Shown here: in pieces, positions 1-6,879 of the stretch
Position numbering within the stretch: the stretch's first letter is position 1
Layout: the number at the start of each line of letters is the position of its first letter
NCBI GenBank assembly: GCA_022709565.1
Contig: JAKLIO010000006.1
Coordinates: forward strand, 1-34,722
Direction of reading: 5' to 3'
DNA length: 34,722 nucleotides
From: Patescibacteria group bacterium
Lineage (GTDB): Bacteria > Patescibacteriota > Minisyncoccia > Moranbacterales > GWC2-37-73
The notes under the pieces: generated by a model
What the model saw: the letters and a program-made list of their open reading frames with translations, nothing else
What the model was told of the DNA's origin: nothing
Database searches by the model: none
Made by a program: the position numbers and the translations under genes

Positions 1-112
1 GAAAATACTCGCCGAGAATTTTTCCATTCGGCAATTCCACTTTGTCCTGGCGAAGTTTGAACCACTTGTGATCAAAAGCCATTTTTGAAGAAATTGTTTT
101 CCATTTTTGCAT
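1..112 (-). CDS. NUDIX hydrolase, N-terminal fragment (runs off the window)
   Basis: Reading leftward from an ATG at 110-112, 37 codons are visible before the window edge. They begin MQKWKTISSKMAFDHKWFKL and continue with an LPNG-x-ILGEYF stretch. A tryptophan-rich start followed by 'V-x-LPNG-x-ILGEY' is the usual N-terminal strand pair of ADP-ribose-pyrophosphatase-like NUDIX proteins. The NUDIX box itself would lie outside the window, so the family call rests only on this N-terminus. It starts 5 bp after the stop of the HD-domain gene and is probably the third gene of an operon read SGNH, HD, NUDIX. The substrate cannot be inferred. Confidence 0.55.
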   Translation of the reverse strand, partial: MQKWKTISSKMAFDHKWFKLRQDKVELPNGKILGEYF

Positions 113-117
113 AGTTT

Positions 118-660
118 TTAATCGTTTAATTTTTTAATAGCATTTTCATAAAATAGCCTTGTAAGTTTGCGGGCCTTTTCGGAAGAAAGACGCGCAAATT
201 CAGAATCGAATTTTTCTTTCAATTCTTTTTTGTCCTTTCCCTCTTGAATAAATTTCAGCGCATTATTTTCCAAAAGACTTATGCTGTCGGCATCCCGCAG
301 CAAATCTCTTTCGGCCGTTCCGCCCAAGCTATGTTCAGCAATCAATGTTTTTATTCTGGCAATCGCCACTTCATCATTAAATCCATTTTCTCGCAAAAGT
401 TTTTCCGCAAATTCAGCCGATCTCTTTCCATGCCAATCCAAATATTCTTCATCGAATTCATCATTACCTGTTTTTGGAGGTTTAACTTCGCCGTCTCTAA
501 GCGGAAAAACGCGTTCTATATCATGACAAACCGCGGCAATGTAAAAAGCCTCATCAGCTTCGGGATGAATCTCTTTGAGCCAAAAACCTGTCCGCAGCAT
601 ATGCTCCGCCTCAACATTATTTTCTCGTATATAATTTTCAAGTTTTTGAATAATTTCCAT
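118..660 (-). CDS. HD-domain metal-dependent phosphohydrolase-like protein
   Basis: The 180-aa protein has the spacing of an HD domain. There is an early His (around residue 20), then AAVCHDIERV (the HD pair near residues 46-47), then an IAEHSLGG histidine, and finally LLRDADSISLLE, the distal metal-binding Asp. HD proteins of this size are usually cytosolic phosphohydrolases acting on nucleotides or related phosphoesters. No accessory domain is present to suggest a substrate. It lies 3 bp downstream of the SGNH hydrolase gene and 5 bp upstream of the NUDIX fragment, so co-transcription is likely and a small metabolite-housecleaning operon is plausible. The domain call is firm; the reaction is unknown. 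Confidence 0.75.
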   Translation of the reverse strand: MEIIQKLENYIRENNVEAEHMLRTGFWLKEIHPEADEAFYIAAVCHDIERVFPLRDGEVKPPKTGNDEFDEEYLDWHGKRSAEFAEKLLRENGFNDEVAIARIKTLIAEHSLGGTAERDLLRDADSISLLENNALKFIQEGKDKKELKEKFDSEFARLSSEKARKLTRLFYENAIKKLND

Positions 661-663
661 TTC

Positions 664-1269
664 CTAAATAATCTTATTTTCAATCAGAAAATCTTTAATT
701 CGCAAGAACATTTTTTCATGTCCTTTTGAGTTTGGATGCAGTCCTTCTTCTAAGTCATCATCATTTAATAAATCCAACATCTCAATAAACAGCAGTTTAT
801 TATTGCCACAAATTTCTTTTATCTTAGCATTATAGAGTGCTGCATTTTCTTCGTCGAAATATCTTGTTTCATCCCAGGGAACAGGCATAAGTCTTGTTTC
901 ATCGATTTTTGTCAGCCCGACAAAAATAATTTCTTTGGTAAACTTTTTCGCTTGTTCAATAAGTTCCAGCAAATTCTGTTCGAATTTTTGGAGTGAAACG
1001 TATGGATTATCTTTAGAATTGATGTATTGCGAATCGTTGATACCAATCGCAATCATTATTGTATTGGGATTTCTGGCTGCATTTTCATTGGAAAATCTTT
1101 TCAGCAATTCCTCTGAATTATTTCCACCTACTCCAAGATTATAGACTTCAAAATAATCCTCTGCTTTGCTGTTTAAATAATTTTTCAGACGATTTGCCCA
1201 GCCGCCCATTTCACTATCACAAGCTCCCCAGACTATACTGTCACCAAAAATATTAATAATTTTTTCCAT
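664..1269 (-). CDS. SGNH/GDSL-family hydrolase
   Basis: A 201-aa single-domain protein with all four SGNH blocks: FGDSIVWG (nucleophile Ser11), NLGVGGNN (oxyanion Gly), IGINDS (Asn78) and EGLHPNSKGH (His178). The family normally has Asp three residues before the catalytic His. Here that position is Glu (E175), a conservative but uncommon change. There is no signal peptide, so it probably acts in the cytoplasm as an esterase or lipase-like hydrolase on an unknown ester. It is the first gene of the close-packed set with the HD and NUDIX genes. The next 700 bp upstream contain no gene. Confidence 0.85.
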   Translation of the reverse strand: MEKIINIFGDSIVWGACDSEMGGWANRLKNYLNSKAEDYFEVYNLGVGGNNSEELLKRFSNENAARNPNTIMIAIGINDSQYINSKDNPYVSLQKFEQNLLELIEQAKKFTKEIIFVGLTKIDETRLMPVPWDETRYFDEENAALYNAKIKEICGNNKLLFIEMLDLLNDDDLEEGLHPNSKGHEKMFLRIKDFLIENKII

Positions 1270-1292
1270 AATGTTTTAATAAAGAATTTTTT

Positions 1293-1330
1293 TGGATACA
1301 CTTTTAGACGACCGCACTTTAGTGTATCCA
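1293..1330. repeat. Inverted repeat TGGATACACT / AGTGTATCCA
   Basis: A perfect 10-bp inverted repeat (1293-1302 and 1321-1330) separated by 18 bp lies just upstream of the SGNH gene. It could be an operator, a transcript hairpin or the border of the adjacent dispersed repeat. No T-run follows it on either strand, so it is not an obvious terminator. Confidence 0.6.
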
Positions 1331-1337
1331 GGAAAAT

Positions 1338-1532
1338 TTTATACATTTTTTGCATTTTATAGGCACCATATGAAGTGCGTAGGCGAAATGCAAGTGATGA
1401 GCGTTAAAAATTTTGTGAGGAGCGAAGCGGAATTGAAATTTTAGCGAAGAGCGCCGCATTTGCCCCAGCATCTTCATCCGGTGCGACTTTCTTTTGTAAC
1501 TTTTATTATCCTAGAAAGAAAAGTTAATACGT
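1338..1532 (-). repeat. Dispersed composite repeat, copy A (inverted orientation)
   Basis: Read on the minus strand, this segment matches 9930-10092 and 12899-13071 over roughly 170 bp. Shared blocks in order are a hairpin AACTTTTCTT...AAGAAAAGTT, ACAAAAGAAAGTCGC, CGGATGAAGAT, CGCTAAAATTTCAATTCCGC, TTTTTAACGCTCATCACT and CTTCATATGG. It encodes no protein. It lies between the SGNH gene and the 1663-1922 RNA. Confidence 0.85.
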
Positions 1533-1627
1533 CTTTATCATATCAAACCCCCTTATTTTTGTCATTTATTAGCCGCAAAATTGCACCCTCTAAAAGTCCT
1601 TGCATATAGCCTCATTCCGCCCTGCTA

Positions 1628-1656
1628 TTGACATTTAGCTCATTTTGGAGTATAAT
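1628..1656 (+). promoter_or_regulatory. Consensus sigma-70 promoter of the 1663-1922 RNA
   Basis: TTGACA (1628-1633), a 17-bp spacer and TATAAT (1651-1656): a perfect match to both hexamers and the ideal spacing. No open reading frame with a start codon and ribosome-binding site follows on the plus strand, so the transcript is probably noncoding. Confidence 0.85.
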
Positions 1657-1662
1657 AGGGAG

Positions 1663-1922
1663 TTGGTAAAAAAATAAAGGAAGGAGGGTTTTTTGCATGC
1701 TATAGAAAACAAGGGAGGCGGCGGCCTTCTCAAAAAAACGCGAAGGTATGAAGCCTTTTTGCCTCTGCACCGAAGGGAAAACGCTGATACAAGGTATCGG
1801 CAGACAAAAACCTCGGGAGCGGTACGCGGGATGCCTGCTATTACGGTAATATTGCGCCGGCCGTAATATGCTGAAAGCTTCAAGAATGCCTGCTTCACTT
1901 CATCTAGTGAGCGGGCTTTTTT
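1663..1922 (+). ncRNA. Candidate structured noncoding RNA (about 260 nt), family not recognised
   Basis: The unit is bounded by a perfect promoter and an intrinsic terminator. It is clearly more GC-rich than the surrounding spacer. Hairpins seen by eye are CCTTC/GAAGG nested inside GAGGC/GCCTC (about 1713-1772), GCTGATAC/GTATCGGC with a 3-nt loop (about 1789-1807), TATTACGG/CCGTAATA (about 1838-1869), and a CCGAAGG/CCTCGG pair that encloses the second hairpin. I saw no RNase P signature blocks, no tmRNA tag or CCA end, and no SRP GGAA/AGCA apical motif. It may be a known family that I cannot identify by eye, or a new one. Confidence 0.65.
1888..1922 (+). terminator. Intrinsic terminator of the 1663-1922 RNA
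   Basis: GCCTGCTTCAC pairs with GTGAGCGGGC (10 bp with one bulge and one wobble), followed at once by six T. It ends the plus-strand transcript begun at the 1628 promoter. Confidence 0.85.
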
Positions 1923-1934
1923 ATATCTTATTAC

Positions 1935-1967
1935 AAAAGAGTCCCGATTTTAGTCGGGACTCTTTTT
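1935..1967. terminator. Bidirectional terminator after dnaK
   Basis: AAAAGAGTCCCGA and TCGGGACTCTTTT form a perfect 13-bp stem with A- and T-runs on both sides. It ends dnaK on the minus strand 6 bp after its stop and can back up termination of the opposing RNA. Confidence 0.9.
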
Positions 1968-1972
1968 GAAGT

Positions 1973-3910
1973 TTATTCTTTTTTATCCTCTGGCTTCTCG
2001 CCTTCTTTATTAGGTTCAACCTCAGCGTCTTTAGGGCCGTCTGTAGCCGAGCCAGGTTTTCCTTCTGTTCCTGCGCCTGCTGCCCCACCTTGGGCAGCTT
2101 GGGCATCCTGCGCTGCTTTATATAATTTCTCGCCGATCTTTTGGGCAGCTTGGGAAAGAGCTTCTGTCTTGGCTTTGATGGCATCAAGGTCTTCACCATT
2201 CTTTACTTTATCAAGTTCTGCCAGCGCATCTTCAACTGGTTTCTTTTCATCGGCTGTGATTTTGTCGCCGGCATCAGTTAAAGCTTTTTTGGTTGTGTAG
2301 ACAAGCGTGTCAGCCAAATTGCGCGCTTCTACCAATTCTTTTTTCTTTTTATCTTCTTCCGCGTGCATCTCAGCATCTTTTTTCATTTTTTCAATTTCAT
2401 CTTTAGAAAGTCCTGAGGAAGCTTCAATTTTAATGGATTGTGATTTGCCGGTCGCTTTATCTTTGGCCGTCACGTTCAGAATTCCGTTAGCATCAATATC
2501 GAATTCAACTTCAATCTGCGGAATACCGCGTGGGGCTGGTGGAATGCCATCGAGCAAAAATTTTCCAAGAGTTTTGTTGCCGGAAGCCACTTCGCGTTCG
2601 CCTTGAAGCACATGAATTTCCACACCCGGCTGATTGTCAGCCGCTGTTGAAAATATTTGCGTCTTTGAGGTTGGCACAGTCGTGTTGCGATTAATAAGCG
2701 GGGTTGAGATTCCTCCCATCGTTTCAATTCCAAGCGTGAGTGGTGTCACATCCAAAAGCAGGACATCTTTGACTGATCCTTCGAGCACTCCGCCTTGAAT
2801 AGCAGCCCCGAGAGCCACAACTTCATCCGGGTTCACGGTAATGTTGGGTTTTTTGCCAAAGAATTTCTCAACTGTTTGCAAAACCAATGGCATTCTGGTC
2901 ATACCGCCGACCATCACAATTTCATTAATATCCTTGGTAGAAAGTTTGGCATCTTCCAAGGCTTTCTTGACTGGACCCAAAGTTTTTTCCACCAAATCAC
3001 CCACCAATTCTTCCATTTTGGCTCTGGTCATTTTCATTACCAAATGTTTCGGACCGCTTGCGTCAGAAGTTATGAAAGGCTGATTGATTTCCGATTCCAT
3101 AGAAGTTGAAAGTTCAATCTTCGCTTTTTCACCGGCTTCTTTTATTCTTTGCAGAGCCAACGGATCTTTGGAAAGATCAATGCCTTCTTGTTTCTTAAAT
3201 TCAGAAATTATCCATTCGATTATTCGCTGATCGAAATCATCACCGCCCAAGTGTGTGTCGCCATTGGTGGATTTTACTTCCACTGTGTCTCCGCCGACTT
3301 CCAAAACGGAAATATCAAATGTTCCTCCTCCCAAGTCATAGACAGCGATTTTTTCATCGGCTTTTTTGTCAAAACCATAAGCCAAAGCGGCCGCTGTCGG
3401 TTCATTGATGATTCTTTTCACATTGAAACCGGCAATTTCTCCCGCTTCCTTGGTAGCTTTTCTTTGTGAGTCGTCGAAATAGGCCGGCACGGTGATGACC
3501 GCGTCCGTAATTTTTTCGCCCAATTTTTCTTCCGCGTCCGCCTTGAGTTTTCCCAAAATCATGGCGGAAATTTCCTGTGGAGTATAATCCTTATCGCCCA
3601 TGGTTATTTTCACGGTGTCGCCCGAATGCACAATCTTATATGGCATGAGTTTCACATCTTTTTGAACTTCAGGATCATTGAAAGAGCGTCCAATCAATCT
3701 TTTGATTGAAAACAAAGTGTTGCCGGAATTGGTCACCGCTTGACGCTTGGCCAAAAGTCCGACCAGTCTTTCATTGGCTTTGGAAATCGCCACCATTGAA
3801 GGCGTGGTTCTGTTGCCTTCTTTGTTTTCCACAATTTCCGGCTTGCCGGCCATGACAACTGCCATAGCGCTGTTGGTGGTTCCTAAATCGATACCTAATA
3901 TTTTACTCAT
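1973..3910 (-). CDS. dnaK: Chaperone DnaK (Hsp70)
   Basis: About 645 aa. This is the ATP-driven cytosolic chaperone that binds unfolded segments and works with GrpE and a J-protein. The ATPase domain opens with [14 protein letters not shown] and carries DLGGGTFD and the [10 protein letters not shown] motif. The linker and substrate-binding domain include [11 protein letters not shown] and the conserved SKDEIEKM start of the lid. The lid ends in an Ala/Gly-rich then acidic tail. I chose the ATG at 3910, because the frame also allows a start 27 bp upstream but the family begins at MSKILGID. It is the last gene of hrcA-grpE-dnaK, 333 bp below grpE. No dnaJ is adjacent, although many bacteria have it here. 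Confidence 0.97.
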   Translation of the reverse strand: MSKILGIDLGTTNSAMAVVMAGKPEIVENKEGNRTTPSMVAISKANERLVGLLAKRQAVTNSGNTLFSIKRLIGRSFNDPEVQKDVKLMPYKIVHSGDTVKITMGDKDYTPQEISAMILGKLKADAEEKLGEKITDAVITVPAYFDDSQRKATKEAGEIAGFNVKRIINEPTAAALAYGFDKKADEKIAVYDLGGGTFDISVLEVGGDTVEVKSTNGDTHLGGDDFDQRIIEWIISEFKKQEGIDLSKDPLALQRIKEAGEKAKIELSTSMESEINQPFITSDASGPKHLVMKMTRAKMEELVGDLVEKTLGPVKKALEDAKLSTKDINEIVMVGGMTRMPLVLQTVEKFFGKKPNITVNPDEVVALGAAIQGGVLEGSVKDVLLLDVTPLTLGIETMGGISTPLINRNTTVPTSKTQIFSTAADNQPGVEIHVLQGEREVASGNKTLGKFLLDGIPPAPRGIPQIEVEFDIDANGILNVTAKDKATGKSQSIKIEASSGLSKDEIEKMKKDAEMHAEEDKKKKELVEARNLADTLVYTTKKALTDAGDKITADEKKPVEDALAELDKVKNGEDLDAIKAKTEALSQAAQKIGEKLYKAAQDAQAAQGGAAGAGTEGKPGSATDGPKDAEVEPNKEGEKPEDKKE

Positions 3911-3954
3911 ATTTTTATTGTTTTTAGATAGCTGCAATAAATAAATCTTATTGC

Positions 3955-4086
3955 AAGAACCTAAATTTTTATATTATTTGATTAATAATTTTAAATTTTT
4001 AATTTTAAGTTTTAATTGAAATCTAAATTAATAAATTTTTAAACATTTGGAAATTAGAAATTGATTTAAAATTTAAAATTTATAAT
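3955..4086. repeat. AT-rich micro-repeat tract between dnaK and grpE
   Basis: A run of near-repeats of AATTTTAAATTTTTAA, including the palindromic form AAATTTAAAATTTATAATTT. The same vocabulary recurs at 4800-4899 and 10676-10755. It contains no gene. The rest of this 333-bp gap is the promoter and short RNA at 4087-4195. Confidence 0.6.
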
Positions 4087-4114
4087 TTGAAATTTGTTAC
4101 CCGCGTGCTATAAT
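4087..4114 (+). promoter_or_regulatory. Probable promoter of a short plus-strand RNA
   Basis: TTGAAA (4087-4092), a 16-bp spacer and TATAAT (4109-4114), preceded by TG one base upstream (extended -10). It points away from dnaK and toward the 3' end of grpE, so the transcript would be antisense-oriented. Confidence 0.55.
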
Positions 4115-4120
4115 CATTTT

Positions 4121-4195
4121 ATAGATTGCACAACGTTGCTGTCTTAGCCCCAGCAGGGCTTCCTTTCCTATCTGTCGCCCTGTTCGGGCTTTTTT
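4121..4195 (+). ncRNA. Candidate small RNA or attenuator (about 75 nt)
   Basis: It lies between the 4087 promoter and a GCCC-tgttc-GGGC hairpin followed by six T (4177-4195). Three further pairings compete: TGCTG/CAGCA (4137-4155), AGCCC/GGGCT, and CAGGGC (4154-4159) with GCCCTG (4177-4182), which would break the terminator stem. This is the layout of a terminator/antiterminator switch, yet no gene follows on the plus strand. It may be a small RNA, or a terminator that insulates the operon. Confidence 0.4.
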
Positions 4196-4243
4196 GTTTT
4201 AAAAAATTACATCTCCCTTTTTCTAAAAGCTATCAGCTAAAAG

Positions 4244-4798
4244 CTAGTTTACTGTCACTTTCACCGGCCTTATAATTTTGTCATTCAATTTATACCCTTT
4301 CATAACTATCTTGGAGATTTTGTCTCCTATTTCTTCTTCCCGATTACCCGCCTCGACTCGCAAAGACGATTGCTCGTCGACGCGAGACGGGCTAGTTACC
4401 GATGACTGATTACTGTCATGTATCGCTTCATGGATTTCCGGATTAAATTTATCTCCCACTTTAGTTTCAATTTCAGTAACCCCGTTTTCTTTGAGAACAT
4501 TTTCCAATTGTTTTTGAATATGCATTATTCCGGTCACCCAGCCATTATTTTTTTGCTCTTCCGGAACATGATCAGTTGACATATGAAAGTTGTCGAGCAC
4601 TGGGATAATCTGCATGACAACATTTTGAGCTGAATATTTCACGAATTCTTTTTGCGCCTCAGTCTGCATTTTTTTATAGTTTTCAAAATCCGCCTGACAA
4701 CGCTTCCAACCAGCCAGATATTCATCTTCTTTAGTCGCTAATCCTTTTTCGATTTCGGCTTTCTTGTTTTTTTTATTGTCTTTGTCTTCTTTTGACAT
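4244..4798 (-). CDS. grpE: GrpE, nucleotide exchange factor of DnaK, with an in-frame insertion
   Basis: A 184-aa co-chaperone that dimerises and releases ADP from DnaK. The N-terminus is charged and disordered. The family core follows: LAGWKRCQADFENYKK, then VVMQIIPVLDNF. The C-terminal beta domain has FNPEIHEAIHD and IVMKGYKLNDKIIRPVKVTVN. Between HEAIHD and EEEIGDKI lies an atypical segment of about 23 residues that contains PSRVDEQSSLRVEAG (residues 137-151). It is encoded by a GC-rich palindrome that also occurs in mnmA. The insertion is in frame and falls in the small beta domain that contacts DnaK in characterised GrpE proteins. The upstream gene is hrcA. Confidence 0.93.
   Translation of the reverse strand: MSKEDKDNKKNKKAEIEKGLATKEDEYLAGWKRCQADFENYKKMQTEAQKEFVKYSAQNVVMQIIPVLDNFHMSTDHVPEEQKNNGWVTGIMHIQKQLENVLKENGVTEIETKVGDKFNPEIHEAIHDSNQSSVTSPSRVDEQSSLRVEAGNREEEIGDKISKIVMKGYKLNDKIIRPVKVTVN
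4346..4390 (-). repeat. Protein-embedded palindromic element, family 1 (in grpE)
   Basis: Forty-five bases, exactly 15 codons, reading PSRVDEQSSLRVEAG. The GC-rich palindromic DNA stands out from its AT-rich gene. It aligns without gaps to 20201-20245 in mnmA and is read in the same frame there. The outer arms on the plus strand are CCCGCCTCG and CGAGACGGG, with an inner GCAA/TTGC hairpin. Imperfect GATTAC copies lie on either side (4342-4347 and about 4408-4413). Confidence 0.85.
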
Positions 4799-4799
4799 A

Positions 4800-4899
4800 A
4801 TTTTAAATTTCCAATTTTTAATTTTTAATCAATTTCTAATGTTTTAATTTTTAATTCATTCAAAATTCAATCAAAATTCGAAATTCATAATTCAAAATT
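4800..4899. repeat. AT-rich micro-repeat tract between grpE and hrcA
   Basis: Degenerate units such as AATTTCCAATTTTTAATTTTT and AAAATTCGAAATTC fill the 100-bp gap. No promoter, RNA or reading frame could be supported here, so grpE is presumably read through from hrcA. Confidence 0.5.
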
Positions 4900-5643
4900 C
4901 TATACGATATTTATAAACAACACTATTGCTGTCGACGCTCCCAACAGCTTCTTTACATATTCCATTACCGATTTGTTTTTGGCATATTTCATCCTTTTCG
5001 GACCAATGAGCGCCAGGATGCCTTTTTCTCCGGTTTTTAATTTATATGGCGACACCATCATAGAACAATTTGTGATTCCTTCAATCGGGTTTTCTTTGCC
5101 AATGAAAATTTTTGTTTCACCAGTTTTGATTTCTTTCATCAGTTTCTCGAATTTTTCATCCACATAATCCAAAACTTCCACCAAGCGGCACATATCATCC
5201 AGTTCGCGAAATTCCGGTTCTTCCATAAGTTCTCTCATTCCAAAATCAGAAAATTCATCATTATCAATCAGACCGCTGATGGCCAAATTACCGCTGAGAT
5301 GAGAAAGCAGTTTGGCAGATGTTTTGGTCAGCCGAGTGTTCTGCGCTTTGAGTTTCAAAAATTCCCGCTGCAGTTTGTGCTGTTCATCTTTGGACAATTC
5401 CTTGTCCTTCATGATTTCTTCGACAAAATAGCGGTAGCCTTTGTCGGTTGGGATTCGGCCGGCGCTGATGTGAGGCTGATAGAGAAATCCTTCTTTTTCC
5501 AAAGCCATCATGTCGTTCCGAAGAGTCGCCGGACTGACTTTGAAATGATATTTGTTCACCAAAATCTGCGAACCGACTGGAACAGCCGTTTTGGTGTATT
5601 CTTCTATTACAGTTGATAATATTTTTTCTTGCCGAGTGTTCAT
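4900..5643 (-). CDS. hrcA: HrcA, heat-inducible transcription repressor (short form)
   Basis: A 247-aa DNA-binding repressor of the CIRCE regulon. The N-terminal winged helix reads PVGSQILVNKYHFKVSPATLRNDM, followed by EKEGFLYQPHISAGRIPTDKGYRYFV, the family signature. The C-terminal GAF-like part is present (CSMMVSPYKLKTGEKGILALIGPKRM). The protein is roughly 90 residues shorter than typical HrcA of about 340 aa, and the missing part appears to be the inserted dimerisation region. It is the first gene of hrcA-grpE-dnaK. The CIRCE site at its own promoter indicates autoregulation. The start ATG directly follows an ACTACAGGG sequence. Confidence 0.95.
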   Translation of the reverse strand: MNTRQEKILSTVIEEYTKTAVPVGSQILVNKYHFKVSPATLRNDMMALEKEGFLYQPHISAGRIPTDKGYRYFVEEIMKDKELSKDEQHKLQREFLKLKAQNTRLTKTSAKLLSHLSGNLAISGLIDNDEFSDFGMRELMEEPEFRELDDMCRLVEVLDYVDEKFEKLMKEIKTGETKIFIGKENPIEGITNCSMMVSPYKLKTGEKGILALIGPKRMKYAKNKSVMEYVKKLLGASTAIVLFINIV

Positions 5644-5681
5644 CCCTGTAGTGAAATTAAAATAATTTTTATTACATTTAC

Positions 5682-5710
5682 ATTATATATTAAGCGTTAG
5701 CAGTCGTCAA
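5682..5710 (-). promoter_or_regulatory. hrcA operon promoter
   Basis: Read on the minus strand: TTGACG (5705-5710), a 17-bp spacer and TATAAT (5682-5687). The -35 hexamer sits inside the spacer of the CIRCE inverted repeat, so a bound HrcA dimer would cover it. Confidence 0.85.
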
Positions 5711-5723
5711 GTCCGAGTGCTAA
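5697..5723. promoter_or_regulatory. CIRCE operator (HrcA binding site)
   Basis: TTAGCAGTC, nine bases, GAGTGCTAA. The consensus is TTAGCACTC-N9-GAGTGCTAA, so 17 of 18 arm positions match. It overlaps the -35 box of hrcA-grpE-dnaK. By the known mechanism, HrcA bound here blocks transcription until heat stress inactivates it. Confidence 0.95.
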
Positions 5724-5732
5724 TTTTGTAAA

Positions 5733-5776
5733 AATAAGAAAGACCGCTACGTTTTTTGTTACTACGTAACGGCCTT
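5733..5776 (-). terminator. Terminator after the 74-aa Cys-rich gene
   Basis: On the minus strand GGCCGTTACG pairs with CGTAGCGGTC (10 bp, two wobbles), followed by TTTCTTATTTTT. It lies 24 bp past the stop of the gene at 5801 and separates it from the hrcA promoter. Confidence 0.75.
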
Positions 5777-5800
5777 GAAGAAAACCAATAATTAAAAATT

Positions 5801-6025
5801 TTAGATTGCCTGGGAAACGTTGCTCCCTGACTTGGTGAATTTCCTGGAATTAGCATTGGCAATCATATTGACGGTAATTGTTGGTTGCCTATCGCTAGAT
5901 GCGCTTTTATTTTGCATTTTGCGTAACTTACGCGAAGGCATAAACTGACAACCAAAGCAGGCTGACTTTAGAACACCGCAATCCGCCTTTTTTACCGGCT
6001 TACCACAACTGCCCTTAACTGCCAT
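5801..6025 (-). CDS. Small Cys-rich protein, function unknown (74 aa)
   Basis: Not recognised. The N-terminal third carries four cysteines (C7, C16, C23, C26), including a CFGC pair, followed by a basic stretch (PSRKLRKM) and a Ser/Asn-rich tail. There is no signal peptide or membrane segment. A clear Shine-Dalgarno (CGGAGGG) stands upstream of the ATG, which is unusual in this window and supports translation. It lies 98 bp below another small Cys-rich gene with the same kind of ribosome-binding site and has its own terminator. A metal-binding or redox-sensitive small protein is possible, but this is only inference. Confidence 0.6.
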   Translation of the reverse strand: MAVKGSCGKPVKKADCGVLKSACFGCQFMPSRKLRKMQNKSASSDRQPTITVNMIANANSRKFTKSGSNVSQAI

Positions 6026-6123
6026 ACAATAAACCCTCCGAAGTTTTTATTTTACTGCTGAAAATTACAACTAAACTTCACCCCCTTTCAAAAAATTTTG
6101 CAAAAACAGCAGGCAAAATATGC

Positions 6124-6402
6124 TTATTCATTTCGCCAGCAGCCGCCATTTCTTGTGCATTCATCATCTTTTCGCATGCGCTTTTCTTCACATCTATTTG
6201 ACGCTAAGAATGGCACAAGCCCACAAGCGCCTGCTTTTAAAGAACCGTCATAAACAACTTCTGGAGTCTTTACCGATTGAATAAGCACGTCTTTCTCCTC
6301 CCCATCCAATCTTTTTGCGTGAGGATTCTTTTCTAAACAGTCCGGAATTGATTTACATCCAAAACAATCTACAATATTCATTTCCCCAAGACATTTCTTC
6401 AT
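6124..6402 (-). CDS. Small Cys-rich protein, function unknown (92 aa)
   Basis: Not recognised. It contains eight cysteines: MKKC, VDCFGC, PDC, AGACG, NRC, DEC and GGC. The cluster DCFGCKSIPDC suggests a metal or disulfide knuckle. It shares the CFGC pair and a Lys/Arg-rich run after the cysteines with the neighbouring 74-aa protein, so the two may be diverged relatives. A strong Shine-Dalgarno (AAAGGAGG) precedes the ATG. No export signal is visible, so it is presumably cytosolic. Confidence 0.6.
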   Translation of the reverse strand: MKKCLGEMNIVDCFGCKSIPDCLEKNPHAKRLDGEEKDVLIQSVKTPEVVYDGSLKAGACGLVPFLASNRCEEKRMRKDDECTRNGGCWRNE

Positions 6403-6550
6403 TTAGAACCTCCTTTCAAAAAAATTGCTAGAAACGATGATCCAAAAAATCCGTCTTTTTTAAAAATTAATCAAAAACCCAAAATAGAATTAAAAAAAAT
6501 TAAATCCTATTTTTGATTTCCAATTTATACTAAATACCAAATACCAGATA

Positions 6551-6790
6551 CTATTTCTTCGGCACGGGATCATATCCCCCGTCATTCCATGGATGGCATC
6601 TGGAAATTCTTTTTATTGCCAGCCACAACCCTTTCATAACTCCGAATCTCTCTACCGCTTCGTAGGCATATTGGCTACAAGACGGATAAAACCGGCAATA
6701 TCTCTTAGTGGAAATTTTGGATAAAATTCCATGGTCAAGAGACAATGACTTTTGATAAATTCTTATAGCAAGCAATATTGCTTTTCTCAT
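6551..6790 (-). CDS. yidD: YidD, membrane protein insertion efficiency factor
   Basis: A 79-aa protein with the complete family pattern: [13 protein letters not shown], then [19 protein letters not shown], then [24 protein letters not shown]. Characterised relatives are peripheral inner-membrane proteins that assist YidC/Sec-dependent insertion. I chose the ATG at 6790; the frame is open for another 150 bp, but that part is unlike the family and overlaps the promoter of the opposite strand. The usual neighbours (rpmH, rnpA, yidC) are not adjacent. Confidence 0.93.
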   Translation of the reverse strand: MRKAILLAIRIYQKSLSLDHGILSKISTKRYCRFYPSCSQYAYEAVERFGVMKGLWLAIKRISRCHPWNDGGYDPVPKK

Positions 6791-6819
6791 ACTATTAAAT
6801 TTACTCAACACCGATTCTT

Positions 6820-6848
6820 TTGTCAACAAAGAGAAAATAGTGTATAAT
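6820..6848 (+). promoter_or_regulatory. Promoter of the corA-like gene
   Basis: TTGTCA (6820-6825), a 17-bp spacer and TATAAT (6843-6848). The predicted 5' untranslated region of about 220 nt contains the palindromic element at 6880-6937. Confidence 0.7.
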
Positions 6849-6879
6849 TTAGAAAGAATAAACACAAAGATAAAAGTAA

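Noticed and set aside
1635-1898. 87-codon open frame on the minus strand opposite the 1663-1922 RNA
   Set aside because: It is antisense to a unit with a perfect promoter and terminator, has a repeat-like Arg/Pro/Cys composition and no ribosome-binding site.
4110-4200. Minus-strand resemblance to SRP RNA (GGAAAGGAAGCCC next to GGGCGACAG)
   Set aside because: The apical GGAA loop and the AGCA bulge cannot be placed in a proper helix, and the ends do not pair. The plus-strand promoter and terminator fit better.
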